Source: an uncultured Actinomycetes bacterium (GTDB lineage Bacteria > Actinomycetota > Acidimicrobiia > Acidimicrobiales > Microtrichaceae). Taken from it: a stretch of 59,085 bases of DNA. The position numbers and the translations under genes were made by a program. The DNA lies in contig CAIQNH010000221.1 in NCBI GenBank assembly GCA_903873135.1, positions 1 through 59,085 of the forward strand, read 5' to 3'. The notes beneath the pieces were generated by a model. It saw only the letters and a list, made by a program, of their open reading frames with translations, was not told the origin of the DNA and did no database searches. Below, piece after piece: positions 19,797 to 28,695 of this stretch; positions within the stretch are counted from its first letter, which is position 1; each line of letters starts with the position of its first letter.

Positions 19797-20627
19797 GTGG
19801 CCTACGAGGTGCAGACCGAGGTCTTCGAGGGACCGTTCGATCTCCTCCTGCACCTGATCCTGCGGGACCAGCTCGAGATCTACGAGGTCTCGCTCACCTC
19901 GATCGTGGACGCCTACCTCCAGGAGCTCACCCGGATGGAGTCGCTCGACCTCGAGGTGGCGACCGAATTCCTCCTGATCGCCGCCACGCTCGTCGAGCTC
20001 AAGGCCCGGCGGTTGCTCCCCGACGACCACGAGGTCGACCTCGACGAGGACCTGTCGTTGTGGGAGGAGCGGGATCTCCTCCTCGCCCGCCTGCTCGAGT
20101 GCAAGACGTTCAAGGATGCGGCCGTGGCCCTCGCCCGCCGACAGGCCAGTGCGGCCCGTTCGGTGCCGAGGAGCGTCGGCCCGGACGAGCGGTACCTGGA
20201 CCTGGCCCCGGACCTGCTCGCCGGGGTCACGCCTGCGGACCTCCACGCCGCCTACCGCCGTGCGGTGACGCCCAAGCCCGAGGCGGTGATCGACCTGTTC
20301 CACGTGGCCCCGATCCGGGCCAGCGTCGTGGACGCCGTGGCCGAGCTGTGCGCCGAGCTCCCCGGCACCGGCCGCCAGTCGTTCCGGGAGCTGACCGGAG
20401 CGCTCGTCGAGCGCCTCGAGGTGGTCGTCCGGTTCCTCGCCCTGCTGGAGTTGTTCAAGCAGGGGCTCGTCGACCTCCACCAGGCCGTGACCTTCGGTGA
20501 CATCGAGGTCGAGTGGATCGGTGTCGGCGACGTCACCGCCGACGTGCTCGCCGGCGTCGACGACTACGAGTCGGACCCGCGGGACGATCCGGCCGAGCTG
20601 GTCGGCTCCGACACGGCCGACTCGTGA
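19797..20627 (+). CDS. scpA: Segregation and condensation protein A
   Basis: Predicted 276 aa, kleisin subunit of the SMC condensin. The N-terminus VAYEVQTEVFEGPFDLLLHLILRDQ is cut here to its core EVFEGPFDLLLHLI, which is diagnostic, followed by EFLLIAATLVELKARRLLP; the C-terminal winged-helix that binds SMC includes TFGDIEVEWIG. A helical, charged middle links them. GTG 19797 is favoured by the family N-terminus and promoter spacing. It overlaps scpB by 4 bp. Acts with ScpB and SMC in chromosome segregation. Confidence 0.95.
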   Translation: MAYEVQTEVFEGPFDLLLHLILRDQLEIYEVSLTSIVDAYLQELTRMESLDLEVATEFLLIAATLVELKARRLLPDDHEVDLDEDLSLWEERDLLLARLLECKTFKDAAVALARRQASAARSVPRSVGPDERYLDLAPDLLAGVTPADLHAAYRRAVTPKPEAVIDLFHVAPIRASVVDAVAELCAELPGTGRQSFRELTGALVERLEVVVRFLALLELFKQGLVDLHQAVTFGDIEVEWIGVGDVTADVLAGVDDYESDPRDDPAELVGSDTADS

Positions 20628-21346
20628 GCGACGACGCCCCGGACCCGGACGAGGGTCCCGCACCGGCGAGGTTGCAGGAGGCCAGGCGGGCCCTCGAGGC
20701 CGTCCTGATGGTGGTCGATGCGCCCGCCGAGGCGTCGATGCTGGCCCAGCTCATCGAGCTCCCGACCGACACGGTCGAGCAGGTGCTGGTGGACCTGTCG
20801 GCGTCCTACGAGTCGGAGGACCGTGGGTTCCAGCTCGTGCGGGTCGCCGGCGGCTGGAGGTTCCAGAGTCACCCGGACTGCGCGCCGTGGGTGGAGCGGT
20901 TCGTCCTGAGCGGCCAGAGCAGCCGGCTGTCGGCCGCTGCGCTCGAGACGCTGGCGATCGTGGCCTACAAGCAGCCGATCTCCCGGGCGCAGATCGCAGC
21001 GATCCGGGGTGTCAACGTGGACGGCGTGGTCCGCACCCTGCAACAGCGCGGCTACATCGACGAGATCGGGCGTGACGACGGCCCGGGTCTCGCGATCATG
21101 TACGGGACCACCCGGGAGTTCCTCGAGCGACTCGGGATCGACGGGCTCGGTGAGCTCCCGTCCCTCGGCGACTTCATCCCGGGTGCCGAGGTGGTCGAGG
21201 CCCTCGAGCTCGGGTTGCGGCCTGGCGACGTGGACGACGTCCTCGACGACGACTCGGCGTCGTCGGGCGACTCTGCCGACTCTGCCGACTCGGAGGACTC
21301 GCCCGACTCGCTCGACGGGGCCGACGGGCCACCCGTCGGTGACTGA
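20624..21346 (+). CDS. scpB: Segregation and condensation protein B
   Basis: Predicted 240 aa. Two winged-helix domains, with ALEAVLMVVDAPA near the start and ALETLAIVAYKQPISRAQI and IRGVNVDGVVRTLQQRGYI as the family signatures. GTTREFLERLGIDGLGELP is the usual C-terminal end of the core. It then carries a non-conserved acidic Asp/Ser-rich tail of about 35 residues (DDDSASSGDSADSADSED). Partner of ScpA in the SMC complex. GTGA overlap with scpA; overlaps rluB by 8 bp. Confidence 0.94.
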   Translation: MSDDAPDPDEGPAPARLQEARRALEAVLMVVDAPAEASMLAQLIELPTDTVEQVLVDLSASYESEDRGFQLVRVAGGWRFQSHPDCAPWVERFVLSGQSSRLSAAALETLAIVAYKQPISRAQIAAIRGVNVDGVVRTLQQRGYIDEIGRDDGPGLAIMYGTTREFLERLGIDGLGELPSLGDFIPGAEVVEALELGLRPGDVDDVLDDDSASSGDSADSADSEDSPDSLDGADGPPVGD

Positions 21347-22118
21347 GCCGACGCCGGACACCGATCGGGAGCGGGTCCAGAAGGTCCTCGCCCGGGCCGG
21401 CTTCGGGAGTCGGCGCCGTTGCGAGGAACTCGTCGAGGAGGGTCGGGTGCGGGTCGACGGGCGGGTGGTCGTGCTCGGCGACCGGGTCGACGTGGTCCGC
21501 TCGGTGCTCGAGGTGGACGGCGTACCGGTCTCGGTGGACCCGACCACGGTCCACTACCTCCTCAACAAGCCGGCCGGCGTGGTGACGACGGCAGCAGACA
21601 CCCACGGGCGTCCGACGGTGCTGGAACTCGTCCCGTCCGAACCCCGTGTGCACCCGGTGGGCCGCCTGGACCTCGAGACCGAGGGCCTGCTGCTGCTCAC
21701 GAACGACGGCACCCTCACGCACCGGCTGACCCACCCGAGCTTCGGGGTCGACAAGGAGTACCTCGTCGAGGTGGAGGGCTCGCCGAGTCGGGGAGCGTTG
21801 CGGACGCTCCGGGAGGGCGTCGAACTCGAGGACGGTCGGACCGCACCTGCCTCGGTCTCGCTGGTGGACCGTGGGGTCCTGCGGATCGTGATCCACGAGG
21901 GTCGCAACCGTCAGGTCCGGCGCATGTGCGCGGCGGTCGGCCACCCGGTGGTCCGGCTCGTGCGGACCCGCATCGGGCCGCTCCGGGACCCGAACCTCCG
22001 TCCCGGGGCGTGGCGCCCGCTCGAGCTGGCCGAGCTCCGGGAGCTGGAGCAGGCCGTGCAGGTGGTTCCGACGGGGGACGGGCCGGTCGGCGAACCGGCT
22101 GCGGACGAGGGCGTCTGA
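21339..22118 (+). CDS. rluB: RluB-family 23S rRNA pseudouridine synthase
   Basis: Predicted 259 aa. S4 domain at about 11-60 (RVQKVLARAGFGSRRRCEELV), then the RsuA/RluB catalytic domain with the aspartate in VGRLDLETEGLLLLTNDG and the EGRNRQVRRMCAAVGHPV block. Predicted to make a pseudouridine near the peptidyl-transferase centre (E. coli Psi2605). Start GTG 21339 lies inside the scpB end, as expected for translational coupling. The C-terminal 25 residues are non-conserved. Confidence 0.92.
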   Translation: MTEPTPDTDRERVQKVLARAGFGSRRRCEELVEEGRVRVDGRVVVLGDRVDVVRSVLEVDGVPVSVDPTTVHYLLNKPAGVVTTAADTHGRPTVLELVPSEPRVHPVGRLDLETEGLLLLTNDGTLTHRLTHPSFGVDKEYLVEVEGSPSRGALRTLREGVELEDGRTAPASVSLVDRGVLRIVIHEGRNRQVRRMCAAVGHPVVRLVRTRIGPLRDPNLRPGAWRPLELAELRELEQAVQVVPTGDGPVGEPAADEGV

Positions 22119-22123
22119 GCCCG

Positions 22124-22129
22124 TAGGAT
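22124..22129 (+). promoter_or_regulatory. Leaderless -10 element of aroH
   Basis: TAGGAT lies 8 nt before GTG 22138, in the 19-bp gap after rluB. It would separate the aromatic amino-acid genes from the scp operon. Confidence 0.55.
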
Positions 22130-22137
22130 CCACGATC

Positions 22138-22506
22138 GTGTCCAAGTCGGTGCTGGGTCTGCGGGGTGCGACGACGGTCGACGTCGACGAGCGTCCGCAC
22201 GTGGTCGAGCGTGTGCAGGAGTTGCTCGGCGAGATGCTCGCCCGCAACGAGATCGACCACGACGATCTGATCTCGATCATCTTCACCGCCACCGACGACA
22301 TCCACAGCTGCTTCCCGGCCCTCGGGGCCCGGGAGATGGGCCTCGGTGACGTCCCGCTGCTGTGCGCCCGTGAGCTCGACGTGGTCGACGGCACCGCGCG
22401 CTGCATCCGGGTGCTGGTGCACTTCAACTCCTCACGCACCCGCGCCGAGGTCCGTCACGTCTACCTGGAGGGTGCGAGCAACCTCCGGGACGACCTCCCG
22501 CAGTGA
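22138..22506 (+). CDS. aroH: Chorismate mutase, AroH class
   Basis: Predicted 122 aa, the trimeric monofunctional type (EC 5.4.99.5) converting chorismate to prephenate. LGLRGATTV at the N-terminus, DDLISIIFTATDDIHSCFPA (a segment of 20 residues), and CIRVLVHFNSS are family blocks including the active-site Arg, Glu/Asp and Cys-Ile-Arg strand. It is directly coupled (GTGA) to prephenate dehydrogenase, which uses its product. Confidence 0.94.
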   Translation: MSKSVLGLRGATTVDVDERPHVVERVQELLGEMLARNEIDHDDLISIIFTATDDIHSCFPALGAREMGLGDVPLLCARELDVVDGTARCIRVLVHFNSSRTRAEVRHVYLEGASNLRDDLPQ

Positions 22507-23567
22507 GCCCCGACGCACGCCGACGAGCGGCGGTCGTCGGCGCCGGCGTGGTGGGCGGGTCCGTGGGACTGGCGCTGCGCCGGGCGGGCTGGACGGTGAG
22601 CATCGTCGACACCGACCCCGACGCTGCGGCGGCCGCCGTGGTCGCCGGTGCGGCCGACCGGGAGGGCGAGGACCCGGAGGCCGAGATCACGTTCGTCGCC
22701 GTACCCGTCGGGTCCGTCCCCGAGGTCGCCGTTCGGGCGCTGCAGGGGACCGGTGTGGTCACCGACGTCGGCAGCGTGAAGGCGCCCCTCGTCGCCGCGG
22801 TCGACTCGCCGAGGTTCGTCGGTGGCCACCCCATGGCCGGATCCGAGGCGACCGGACTCGACGGAGCCCGGGCCGACCTGTTCGAGGGTGCCGTGTGGGT
22901 GCTCACACCGGGTGGCACGACCGATCCGGCCGCGCTCGCGCTGGTCCACAACGTCGTCCGCTCGTTCGGTGCGGACGTGGTGAACCTGTCACCGGCTGAT
23001 CACGACCGTGTGGTGGCGCTCGTCTCGCACGTCCCCCACCTGACCGCTGCGGGACTCATGTCGCTCGCCGCCGACCGGGCCAGCGACGACGCCGCCGTGC
23101 TCCGGCTGGCGGCAGGCGGGTTCCGGGACATGACCCGCATCGCAGCGGGGGAGCCGGGGATCTGGCTCGACATCTGCGAGGACAACCGCGCGGCGATCCT
23201 GGCCGTGCTCGACGACCTCCTCTCGACGCTCGGCGAGGTCCGTGGGCTGGTCGCCGAGGGGGACCGGGCCGGGCTCGAGCGCCGCCTGACGACGGCCCAG
23301 CGGGCCCGACGGAACCTGCCCGCCGGTGCCGAGCGGCCGACGGGGCTCGCCGAGGTGCGGGTCGCCGTGCCCGACCGACCGGGTGAGCTGGCCGCCGTGA
23401 CGACGATGGCCACCGACCTCGGGGTCAACGTGGAGGACATCGAGGTGGCGCACGCCGCCGGTGAGGGGCGTGGTCGCTTGATCATGGTCGTGGCGAGCGA
23501 CCGGGCCGAGGAGTTCGCCGACGCCCTGGTGGCGTCGGGCCGTGCCGCCTCGGTGCACGTGCTGTGA
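22503..23567 (+). CDS. tyrA: Prephenate dehydrogenase with C-terminal ACT domain
   Basis: Predicted 354 aa (EC 1.3.1.12); oxidative decarboxylation of prephenate on the way to tyrosine. NAD-binding GAGVVGGSVGLALRRAGW near residues 13-30, DVGSVKAPL, GGHPMAGSEATG (active-site His) and LVSHVPHLTAAGLM are all present. Residues about 280-354 form an ACT domain (EVRVAVPDRPGELAAVTTMA), suggesting amino-acid feedback. GTGA overlaps with aroH and aroA make a three-gene aromatic unit. Confidence 0.95.
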   Translation: MSPDARRRAAVVGAGVVGGSVGLALRRAGWTVSIVDTDPDAAAAAVVAGAADREGEDPEAEITFVAVPVGSVPEVAVRALQGTGVVTDVGSVKAPLVAAVDSPRFVGGHPMAGSEATGLDGARADLFEGAVWVLTPGGTTDPAALALVHNVVRSFGADVVNLSPADHDRVVALVSHVPHLTAAGLMSLAADRASDDAAVLRLAAGGFRDMTRIAAGEPGIWLDICEDNRAAILAVLDDLLSTLGEVRGLVAEGDRAGLERRLTTAQRARRNLPAGAERPTGLAEVRVAVPDRPGELAAVTTMATDLGVNVEDIEVAHAAGEGRGRLIMVVASDRAEEFADALVASGRAASVHVL

Positions 23568-24910
23568 GCGCACCGCCGAGACGGCTCGGCCTGATCCCTG
23601 CTGCGTCACCCCTCGACGCGGTGGTCCGTCCGCCCGGTTCCAAGAGCGAGACCAACCGGGCGCTGGTGTGCGCCGCGCTGGCGCCGGGGACGTCCGTGGT
23701 CGACGGCGTGCTCCACGCCGACGACACGGCCGCCATGGTCGACTGCCTCCGGGGACTGGGTGCGGTGATCCGCTCCGAGGAGCAGGACCACGCCACCGTG
23801 GACACGGGTCGGCTCGTGGTCGAGGGCGTCGCCGGCCGCCCGCACCCGGTCGCCGCGACGCTCGACGCCCGGTTGTCGGGGACCACCGCACGGTTCGTGA
23901 CCCCCGTGGCCTCCCTGGGGCCGGCCCAGGTCACGGTGGACGGAGCACCCGGTCTCGTGGCTCGACCGATGGACGACCTGATCGACGCGCTCGTGGAGCT
24001 GGGCGCCGGGGTACGTGAGCTGGGTGCTGCCGGCCGACTCCCCCTGCGCGTGGGCGATCCTCCACTGCGAGGTGGTGCCGTCTCGTTGCGAGGGGACGTG
24101 TCGAGCCAGTTCCTCTCCGGTCTCCTCCTGGCAGCTCCGTGCACCCCCGAGGGCGTGGAGGTCACCCTCACCTCCGAGCTCGTCTCGGTCCCGTACGTCG
24201 AGCTCACGGTGTCGGTGATGCGCCGCTTCGGCGCCGAGGTCGAGGGCGACCCCGCCTCGGGCTACCGGGTGGCGCCCACCGGCTACCGGGCCACCGAGGT
24301 GGAGGTCGAGCCCGACGCCACGGCGGCCACCTACCTCATGGCCGCACCGCTCCTCGCCGGCGGGCGGGTCCGGGTGCTCGGGATCGGCACACGGACCCGA
24401 CAGGGCGACGCGGCCTTCGCCGAGGTGCTGGCCCGGATGGGGGCCTCCGTGGAGCAGGGACCCGACTGGACCGAGGTGGCCTCGACGGGCGGGCTCCGGG
24501 GGATCGACGTCGACCTGTCCGACACCTCGGACACCGCCCAGACGCTCGCGGTGGTGGCCGCCGTCGCGTCGGGGACGACGACCGTCCGGGGCATCGGCTT
24601 CATCCGGGGCAAGGAGACCGACCGGATCGCGGCGGTCGTGACCGAGCTCACCCGCTTGGGGGTGGAGGCCGAGGAGCGACCCGACGGGTTCACCGTCCAC
24701 GGTGGCCGGCCTCGCGGGGGCGTCGTGCGCACCTACGGGGACCACCGCATGGCCATGAGCTTCGCCCTGCTGGGACTCCGCGTCCCCGGCGTGGTGATCG
24801 AGGATCCGGACTGCGTCGACAAGACCTTCCCCGGGTACTTCGGAGTGCTCGACCGCCTGACGCACGGGTCGCAGGTCGTCGGTGACGACCGGCCGTGGCC
24901 TGATACCTAG
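23564..24910 (+). CDS. aroA: 3-phosphoshikimate 1-carboxyvinyltransferase (EPSP synthase)
   Basis: Predicted 448 aa (EC 2.5.1.19). PGSKSETNRALVCAA near residue 25 binds shikimate-3-phosphate and PEP; DARLSGTTARFV replaces the more usual LGNAGTAMR block but keeps its Gly, Thr and Arg. The second domain has GDVSSQFLSGLLLAAP, DATAATYLMAAPLLAG, IRGKETDRIAAV and TYGDHRMAMSFALLG. Coupled by GTGA to tyrA. Its TAG stop codon is also the first three bases of the cmk -10 element. Confidence 0.95.
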   Translation: MSAPPRRLGLIPAASPLDAVVRPPGSKSETNRALVCAALAPGTSVVDGVLHADDTAAMVDCLRGLGAVIRSEEQDHATVDTGRLVVEGVAGRPHPVAATLDARLSGTTARFVTPVASLGPAQVTVDGAPGLVARPMDDLIDALVELGAGVRELGAAGRLPLRVGDPPLRGGAVSLRGDVSSQFLSGLLLAAPCTPEGVEVTLTSELVSVPYVELTVSVMRRFGAEVEGDPASGYRVAPTGYRATEVEVEPDATAATYLMAAPLLAGGRVRVLGIGTRTRQGDAAFAEVLARMGASVEQGPDWTEVASTGGLRGIDVDLSDTSDTAQTLAVVAAVASGTTTVRGIGFIRGKETDRIAAVVTELTRLGVEAEERPDGFTVHGGRPRGGVVRTYGDHRMAMSFALLGLRVPGVVIEDPDCVDKTFPGYFGVLDRLTHGSQVVGDDRPWPDT

Positions 24911-24913
24911 GAT
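24908..24913 (+). promoter_or_regulatory. Leaderless -10 of cmk overlapping the aroA stop
   Basis: TAGGAT begins with the TAG stop codon of aroA and ends 8 nt before the cmk GTG. The same spacing and hexamer are used by aroH. Confidence 0.55.
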
Positions 24914-24921
24914 GCACGGGC

Positions 24922-25599
24922 GTGGCTGACGAGATCGAGCGGAACCAGTTGAGGGGACTGCGGGTGGTGGCCATCGACGGCCCGGCCGGCTCGGGGAAGT
25001 CGACGATCGCCCGGGCGCTCGCCGCCCGACTCGGACTCGAGTACCTCGACACCGGCGCCATGTACCGGGCGGTCGCGTACGCGGTGATCCGGGCACAGGT
25101 CGACGTGGACGACGTCGACCGGGTGGCCGAGATCGCCGGTCGGCTCGAGCTCGAGGTGGGGGCGCGCGGGGTGTTCGTCGACGGCGAGGACGCCACGTCG
25201 GCCATCCGGAACCAGGAGGTGACCCGTGCGGTCACCGAGGTGGCCGCGCTCCCCGAGGTTCGCCAGGAGATGAAACGGCGCCAGCGGGCGTGGGCGCTCG
25301 AGCGGGGCGGCGGTGTCGTCGAGGGTCGGGACATCGGCAGCGTGGTGTTCCCGGCGGCCCAGCTCAAGGTCTACCTGACGGCCTCCCCCGAGGAGCGGGC
25401 CCGACGCCGTGCCCTGGAGCTGGCCGAGCTCGACTTCGACCGCGTCGCCCAGGACATGGCCCGGCGCGACGAGCGGGACAGCAGCCGGGCCGACAGCCCG
25501 CTCGTCGTCCCCGACGACTCCTACCTGTGCGACACGACCGACGTGAGCGTCGAGGACGTGGTCGAGGACCTCGCCGCACGTTTCGAGGCGGCCGTGTGA
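24922..25599 (+). CDS. cmk: Cytidylate kinase
   Basis: Predicted 225 aa (EC 2.7.4.25), phosphorylates CMP and dCMP. P-loop GPAGSGKST at 20-28, then LGLEYLDTGAMYRAV, GVVEGRDIGSVVFP, RRALELAELD and the lid RRDERDSSR. A cmk gene next to der and rluB/scpB is typical of actinobacteria. It overlaps the acyltransferase gene by 4 bp. Confidence 0.95.
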   Translation: MADEIERNQLRGLRVVAIDGPAGSGKSTIARALAARLGLEYLDTGAMYRAVAYAVIRAQVDVDDVDRVAEIAGRLELEVGARGVFVDGEDATSAIRNQEVTRAVTEVAALPEVRQEMKRRQRAWALERGGGVVEGRDIGSVVFPAAQLKVYLTASPEERARRRALELAELDFDRVAQDMARRDERDSSRADSPLVVPDDSYLCDTTDVSVEDVVEDLAARFEAAV

Positions 25600-26270
25600 G
25601 CACGCCGGGCCGGGACCGACCCCCGGTCGGACCGGTGTCGCGGGGAGGGCGGCTCCTCTACCGATGCTTCCGGGCCGTGGGGGTGCTGGTGTGCCGGCTC
25701 CTGTGGCGGATGCAGGTGGAGGGTCGTGACCGCCTGCCGACGGGCGTGCCGTACGTGGTGGCACCCGTCCATCGGTCGTACGTCGACTTCGTGGTGATCG
25801 GCGTGGCCGTCCCGCGACTGTGTCGCTACATGGTGAAGGGGACCGTGTGGCGTTCGGCGCTCGCCGGCCGGTTGGCCGAGTTCGTCGGCTCGTTCCCGGT
25901 CGACCGCGACCGTGCCGATCGCACCTCGTTGCGCATCGCTCTCCAGGCGCTCGAGCAGGGCGACCCGCTGGTGATGTTCCCCGAGGGTCGCCGCAAGGAG
26001 GGGCCGTTCGTGGAGGAACTGTTCGACGGCCCCGTCTGGGTGGCGAGTCGGGCCCGGTGCCCGATCGTGCCGGTGGCGCTCATCGGGACCGAGGAGGCCA
26101 TGCCGATCGACCGCCCCCGCCCACGACCGGCGCGCGTGCGTGTCGTGTTCGGCGAGCCGATCTACCCCGACGTCCCCGTGGACGGCCGGATCGCCAGGGC
26201 GTCCATCACCACGGGGACCGCCGAGCTCCAGCGATCGCTGCAGGAGCTCTACGACCTCCGGCTCCGCTGA
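25596..26270 (+). CDS. plsC: PlsC-like 1-acyl-glycerol-3-phosphate acyltransferase
   Basis: Predicted 224 aa. The HX4D motif reads HRSYVD (about residues 60-65) and the acyl-acceptor motif is MFPEGRRKEG; PVALIGTEEAMP is a third family block. A hydrophobic region VGVLVCRLLW near 28-37 may anchor it to the membrane. Acylates lysophosphatidate in phospholipid synthesis, as the family normally does; other acceptors are possible. Translationally coupled to cmk. Only 3 bp separate its stop from that of convergent ispH. Confidence 0.88.
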   Translation: MSTPGRDRPPVGPVSRGGRLLYRCFRAVGVLVCRLLWRMQVEGRDRLPTGVPYVVAPVHRSYVDFVVIGVAVPRLCRYMVKGTVWRSALAGRLAEFVGSFPVDRDRADRTSLRIALQALEQGDPLVMFPEGRRKEGPFVEELFDGPVWVASRARCPIVPVALIGTEEAMPIDRPRPRPARVRVVFGEPIYPDVPVDGRIARASITTGTAELQRSLQELYDLRLR

Positions 26271-26273
26271 GCC

Positions 26274-27368
26274 TCAGGCGAGCGCCTCGAGCGCCTCGCC
26301 CGCGGCGACCGAACGGTCACCGGCGGTCGCGCTCCCGGTCGGGGGCGCTCCGAGTCCCAGGGACGCGAACCGGTCGACCGCAGCCACGAGCTCCCGCAGG
26401 TTCCGGGGTGGCGGGAAGTACTCGTCCTCGTCGACGACCCGCAGCGGCTCGACCCCGAACTGCGGGGCGAGCGCAGCGATCACCGCCTCGACCAGTTCCT
26501 CGGGTGCGGAGGCCCCGGCCGTCACTCCGACGGTGCCGCTCAGGTCGACGGACCCGTCGTCCCGTCGCGGCAGCTCCGCTGCGGAGTCGACCCGCAGGAC
26601 CGTCTCGCATCCGGACTCCCGGGCGAGACGCTCCAGGGCCAGGGTGTTGGACGAGTTCGACGAGCCGATCACGACGACGGCGTCACACCGGGGCGCCAGC
26701 TCGACGAGGGCGGCCTGCCGGTTGGTGGTGGCGAAGCAGAGGTCGGAGCGACCCGGTGTCCAGATGTCGGGGAAGCGCTCGTGTGCGGCCTCGGCGACCG
26801 ACTCCCACTCCCGGTGCGACAGCGTCGTCTGGGCGAGGAGCGCCACCTGGTCACCCAGGTCGGGGAGCGCCTCGACCTCCTCGACCGACTCGACCCGGTG
26901 GATCGCGTCCGGGGCCACCGCCATGGTGCCCACGGCCTCCTCGTGTCCCTCGTGGCCGATGTAGACGATGGTGTAGCCCTTGTCGGCCCGGGAGCGGACC
27001 TCGTGGTGCACCTTCGTGACGAGGGGGCACACGGCGTCCACCACGAAGCTGCCCCGCTCACGGGCCGTGGCCACCACCTCGGGGGCTGAGCCGTGCGCCG
27101 AGAGCATGATGGGCCGGCCCTCGGGCACCTCGGCCACGTCGTCGACGAACACCACGCCCAGCGCCTCGAAGCGCTCGACGACGATCTGGTTGTGGACGAT
27201 CTCGTGGTAGCAGTACACCGGCGCCTCGAACGACCGGACCATCCACGTCAGGGCCTTGATGGCCATCTCGACCCCGGCGCAGAACCCCCGGGGCTCGGCG
27301 AGCAGCACCCGTTCGACCGTGCCGTCGCCCGGTCGGTCGGGTGCGGTCCCGGCGTCACGGTCGTTCAC
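26274..27368 (-). CDS. ispH: 4-hydroxy-3-methylbut-2-enyl diphosphate reductase
   Basis: Predicted 364 aa (EC 1.17.7.4), last step of the MEP isoprenoid pathway, an Fe-S enzyme. The three cluster cysteines are in PRGFCAGVEMAI, VDAVCPLVTKVH and SDLCFATTNRQ; EIVHN and SAHGSAPEV carry active-site His residues and SSNSSNT binds diphosphate. An extra C-terminal tail of about 45 residues is Ala/Gly-rich. The GTG start is supported by a -10 six bases upstream. Isoprenoids feed the polyprenyl lipids used by the envelope genes elsewhere in this window. Confidence 0.96.
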   Translation of the reverse strand: MNDRDAGTAPDRPGDGTVERVLLAEPRGFCAGVEMAIKALTWMVRSFEAPVYCYHEIVHNQIVVERFEALGVVFVDDVAEVPEGRPIMLSAHGSAPEVVATARERGSFVVDAVCPLVTKVHHEVRSRADKGYTIVYIGHEGHEEAVGTMAVAPDAIHRVESVEEVEALPDLGDQVALLAQTTLSHREWESVAEAAHERFPDIWTPGRSDLCFATTNRQAALVELAPRCDAVVVIGSSNSSNTLALERLARESGCETVLRVDSAAELPRRDDGSVDLSGTVGVTAGASAPEELVEAVIAALAPQFGVEPLRVVDEDEYFPPPRNLRELVAAVDRFASLGLGAPPTGSATAGDRSVAAGEALEALA

Positions 27369-27374
27369 GCCGTC

Positions 27375-27380
27375 AGACTA
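27375..27380 (-). promoter_or_regulatory. Leaderless -10 element of ispH
   Basis: Minus-strand TAGTCT lies exactly 6 nt before the ispH GTG, between ispH and the lipoprotein hydrolase stop. Confidence 0.6.
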
Positions 27381-27412
27381 CGTCCGCCGGGTCGGTGGGA
27401 CCGTTCGGCGAC

Positions 27413-28573
27413 TCACGGTGCGTGGTCGTAGCGGGCCACGTCGTCGAACGACGCCAGGACGGCGTCACCCAGCCCGACCGGTTCGGCGTCCAGCCCGGAG
27501 CGGTACCGCATCTCGGCCGTGAGGAAGTGCTGCACCTCGTCCCAGAGCTCGGGTGAGTCCCGGAACGGCGGGACGGCGCAGCCGTCGTCACCGAGGGCGA
27601 GCAGCGAGGGCGGGATCGGCAGCCCGGTCGCGAGCGCCAGCTGCGCCACGCCTCCCTCGCCGATCTCGCAGATGTCCGTGAAGGCGTTGTTGTGGCCGGC
27701 ACCGCTGAGCTCGACGATCCGCTTCTCGCCGGGCGTGTAGTCGTAGCCGACCCGGACGCCGTCGATCGCGGCGATCCCGTCCTGACGGCCGGCGATCCAC
27801 GTGATCGCCTTCCCCGGCGGGAGCACCGTCGTGCCGTTCAGCAGGTTGAGCGGGAGGACGCCGCTCGCCAGCGGGATCGCGTTGACCACGTCCGGACGGT
27901 CCAGGAGCCGGATCGACGTCCCACCCCCGGCGGAGTGACCGAACGGGTACACGCCCGACGGGTCGACCGTTCCGGACAGCACCGACGATCCGTCAGCGCT
28001 CGCTGCTCGCACGGCGTCGATGGCCAGGGTCGCCACCGCGGTGTCGGACCTCGGCGACGCCGGCGGTGCCCCGAGGACGCTCCCGAGCCCCCGTTCGAGG
28101 TAGTCGGGCGAGGCGACCACGAAGCCCCACGAGGCGAGGTGGGTGGTGAGCTCGGTCGACTGGAGACGGAAGCTCGCAGCGCCGTGCGAGAACAGCGACA
28201 ACGGGAACGGCCCGTCGCCTGCCGCCGGCACGTCCCGGTGTGCCGCGGTGAGGTAGGGCGGGTTCACCTCGGGCGGGATGAGGGCGTCGAACCCCGGCGG
28301 GATGAAGTCACGGATGAAGTACGACTCGGCGGGAGTGCTGCCGATGCCTGCCGGGTCGGCCGGGTACCACACCTCGACCGATCGGTCGCCGAGCGAGAGG
28401 GTGGTCACACCGACGGGGTGGGGCCCCGGGGCCACGTAGGCGGCGTCGCCGGCACGCGGTGCGGTGTTCGGATCGGTCCCGGTGGCGGGGGGTGGCGGCA
28501 TCACGCACGCAGTGGCCACGACGGCCAGGGTGCCGAGTGCCACCGCCAGCACGCGGAGTCGGTTCACGTTCAC
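27413..28573 (-). CDS. Exported alpha/beta-hydrolase lipoprotein
   Basis: Predicted 386 aa. N-terminal lipoprotein signal with hydrophobic core LAVALGTLAVVATAC; the lipobox cysteine is about residue 23 and a Pro-rich linker follows. The hydrolase domain resembles platelet-activating-factor acetylhydrolase/chlorophyllase folds: VEVWYPADP, LFSHGAASFR (oxyanion), GHSAGGGTS nucleophile elbow, ITWIAGRQDG with the probable acid, and GAGHNNAFTD with the probable His. Five or more Cys near the end may form disulfides. GTG start with GAGGGGG five bases upstream. Substrate unknown; anchored outside the membrane. Confidence 0.82.
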   Translation of the reverse strand: MNVNRLRVLAVALGTLAVVATACVMPPPPATGTDPNTAPRAGDAAYVAPGPHPVGVTTLSLGDRSVEVWYPADPAGIGSTPAESYFIRDFIPPGFDALIPPEVNPPYLTAAHRDVPAAGDGPFPLSLFSHGAASFRLQSTELTTHLASWGFVVASPDYLERGLGSVLGAPPASPRSDTAVATLAIDAVRAASADGSSVLSGTVDPSGVYPFGHSAGGGTSIRLLDRPDVVNAIPLASGVLPLNLLNGTTVLPPGKAITWIAGRQDGIAAIDGVRVGYDYTPGEKRIVELSGAGHNNAFTDICEIGEGGVAQLALATGLPIPPSLLALGDDGCAVPPFRDSPELWDEVQHFLTAEMRYRSGLDAEPVGLGDAVLASFDDVARYDHAP

Positions 28574-28683
28574 GTCGCCCCCTCAGGTCGATCCATCGCC
28601 TCGCAGAGTGTGCCACGGTCGGCTGCGGGCGGGCACGGCACGCCCCGATCGGCCGGCGCTGCGGGCGGCACCTGAGCGGACGG

Positions 28684-28689
28684 TAGGGT
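28684..28689 (+). promoter_or_regulatory. Leaderless -10 element of the DUF512-der operon
   Basis: TAGGGT lies 6 nt before GTG 28696 in the divergent gap with the lipoprotein gene. Confidence 0.6.
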
Positions 28690-28695
28690 CTGGTC

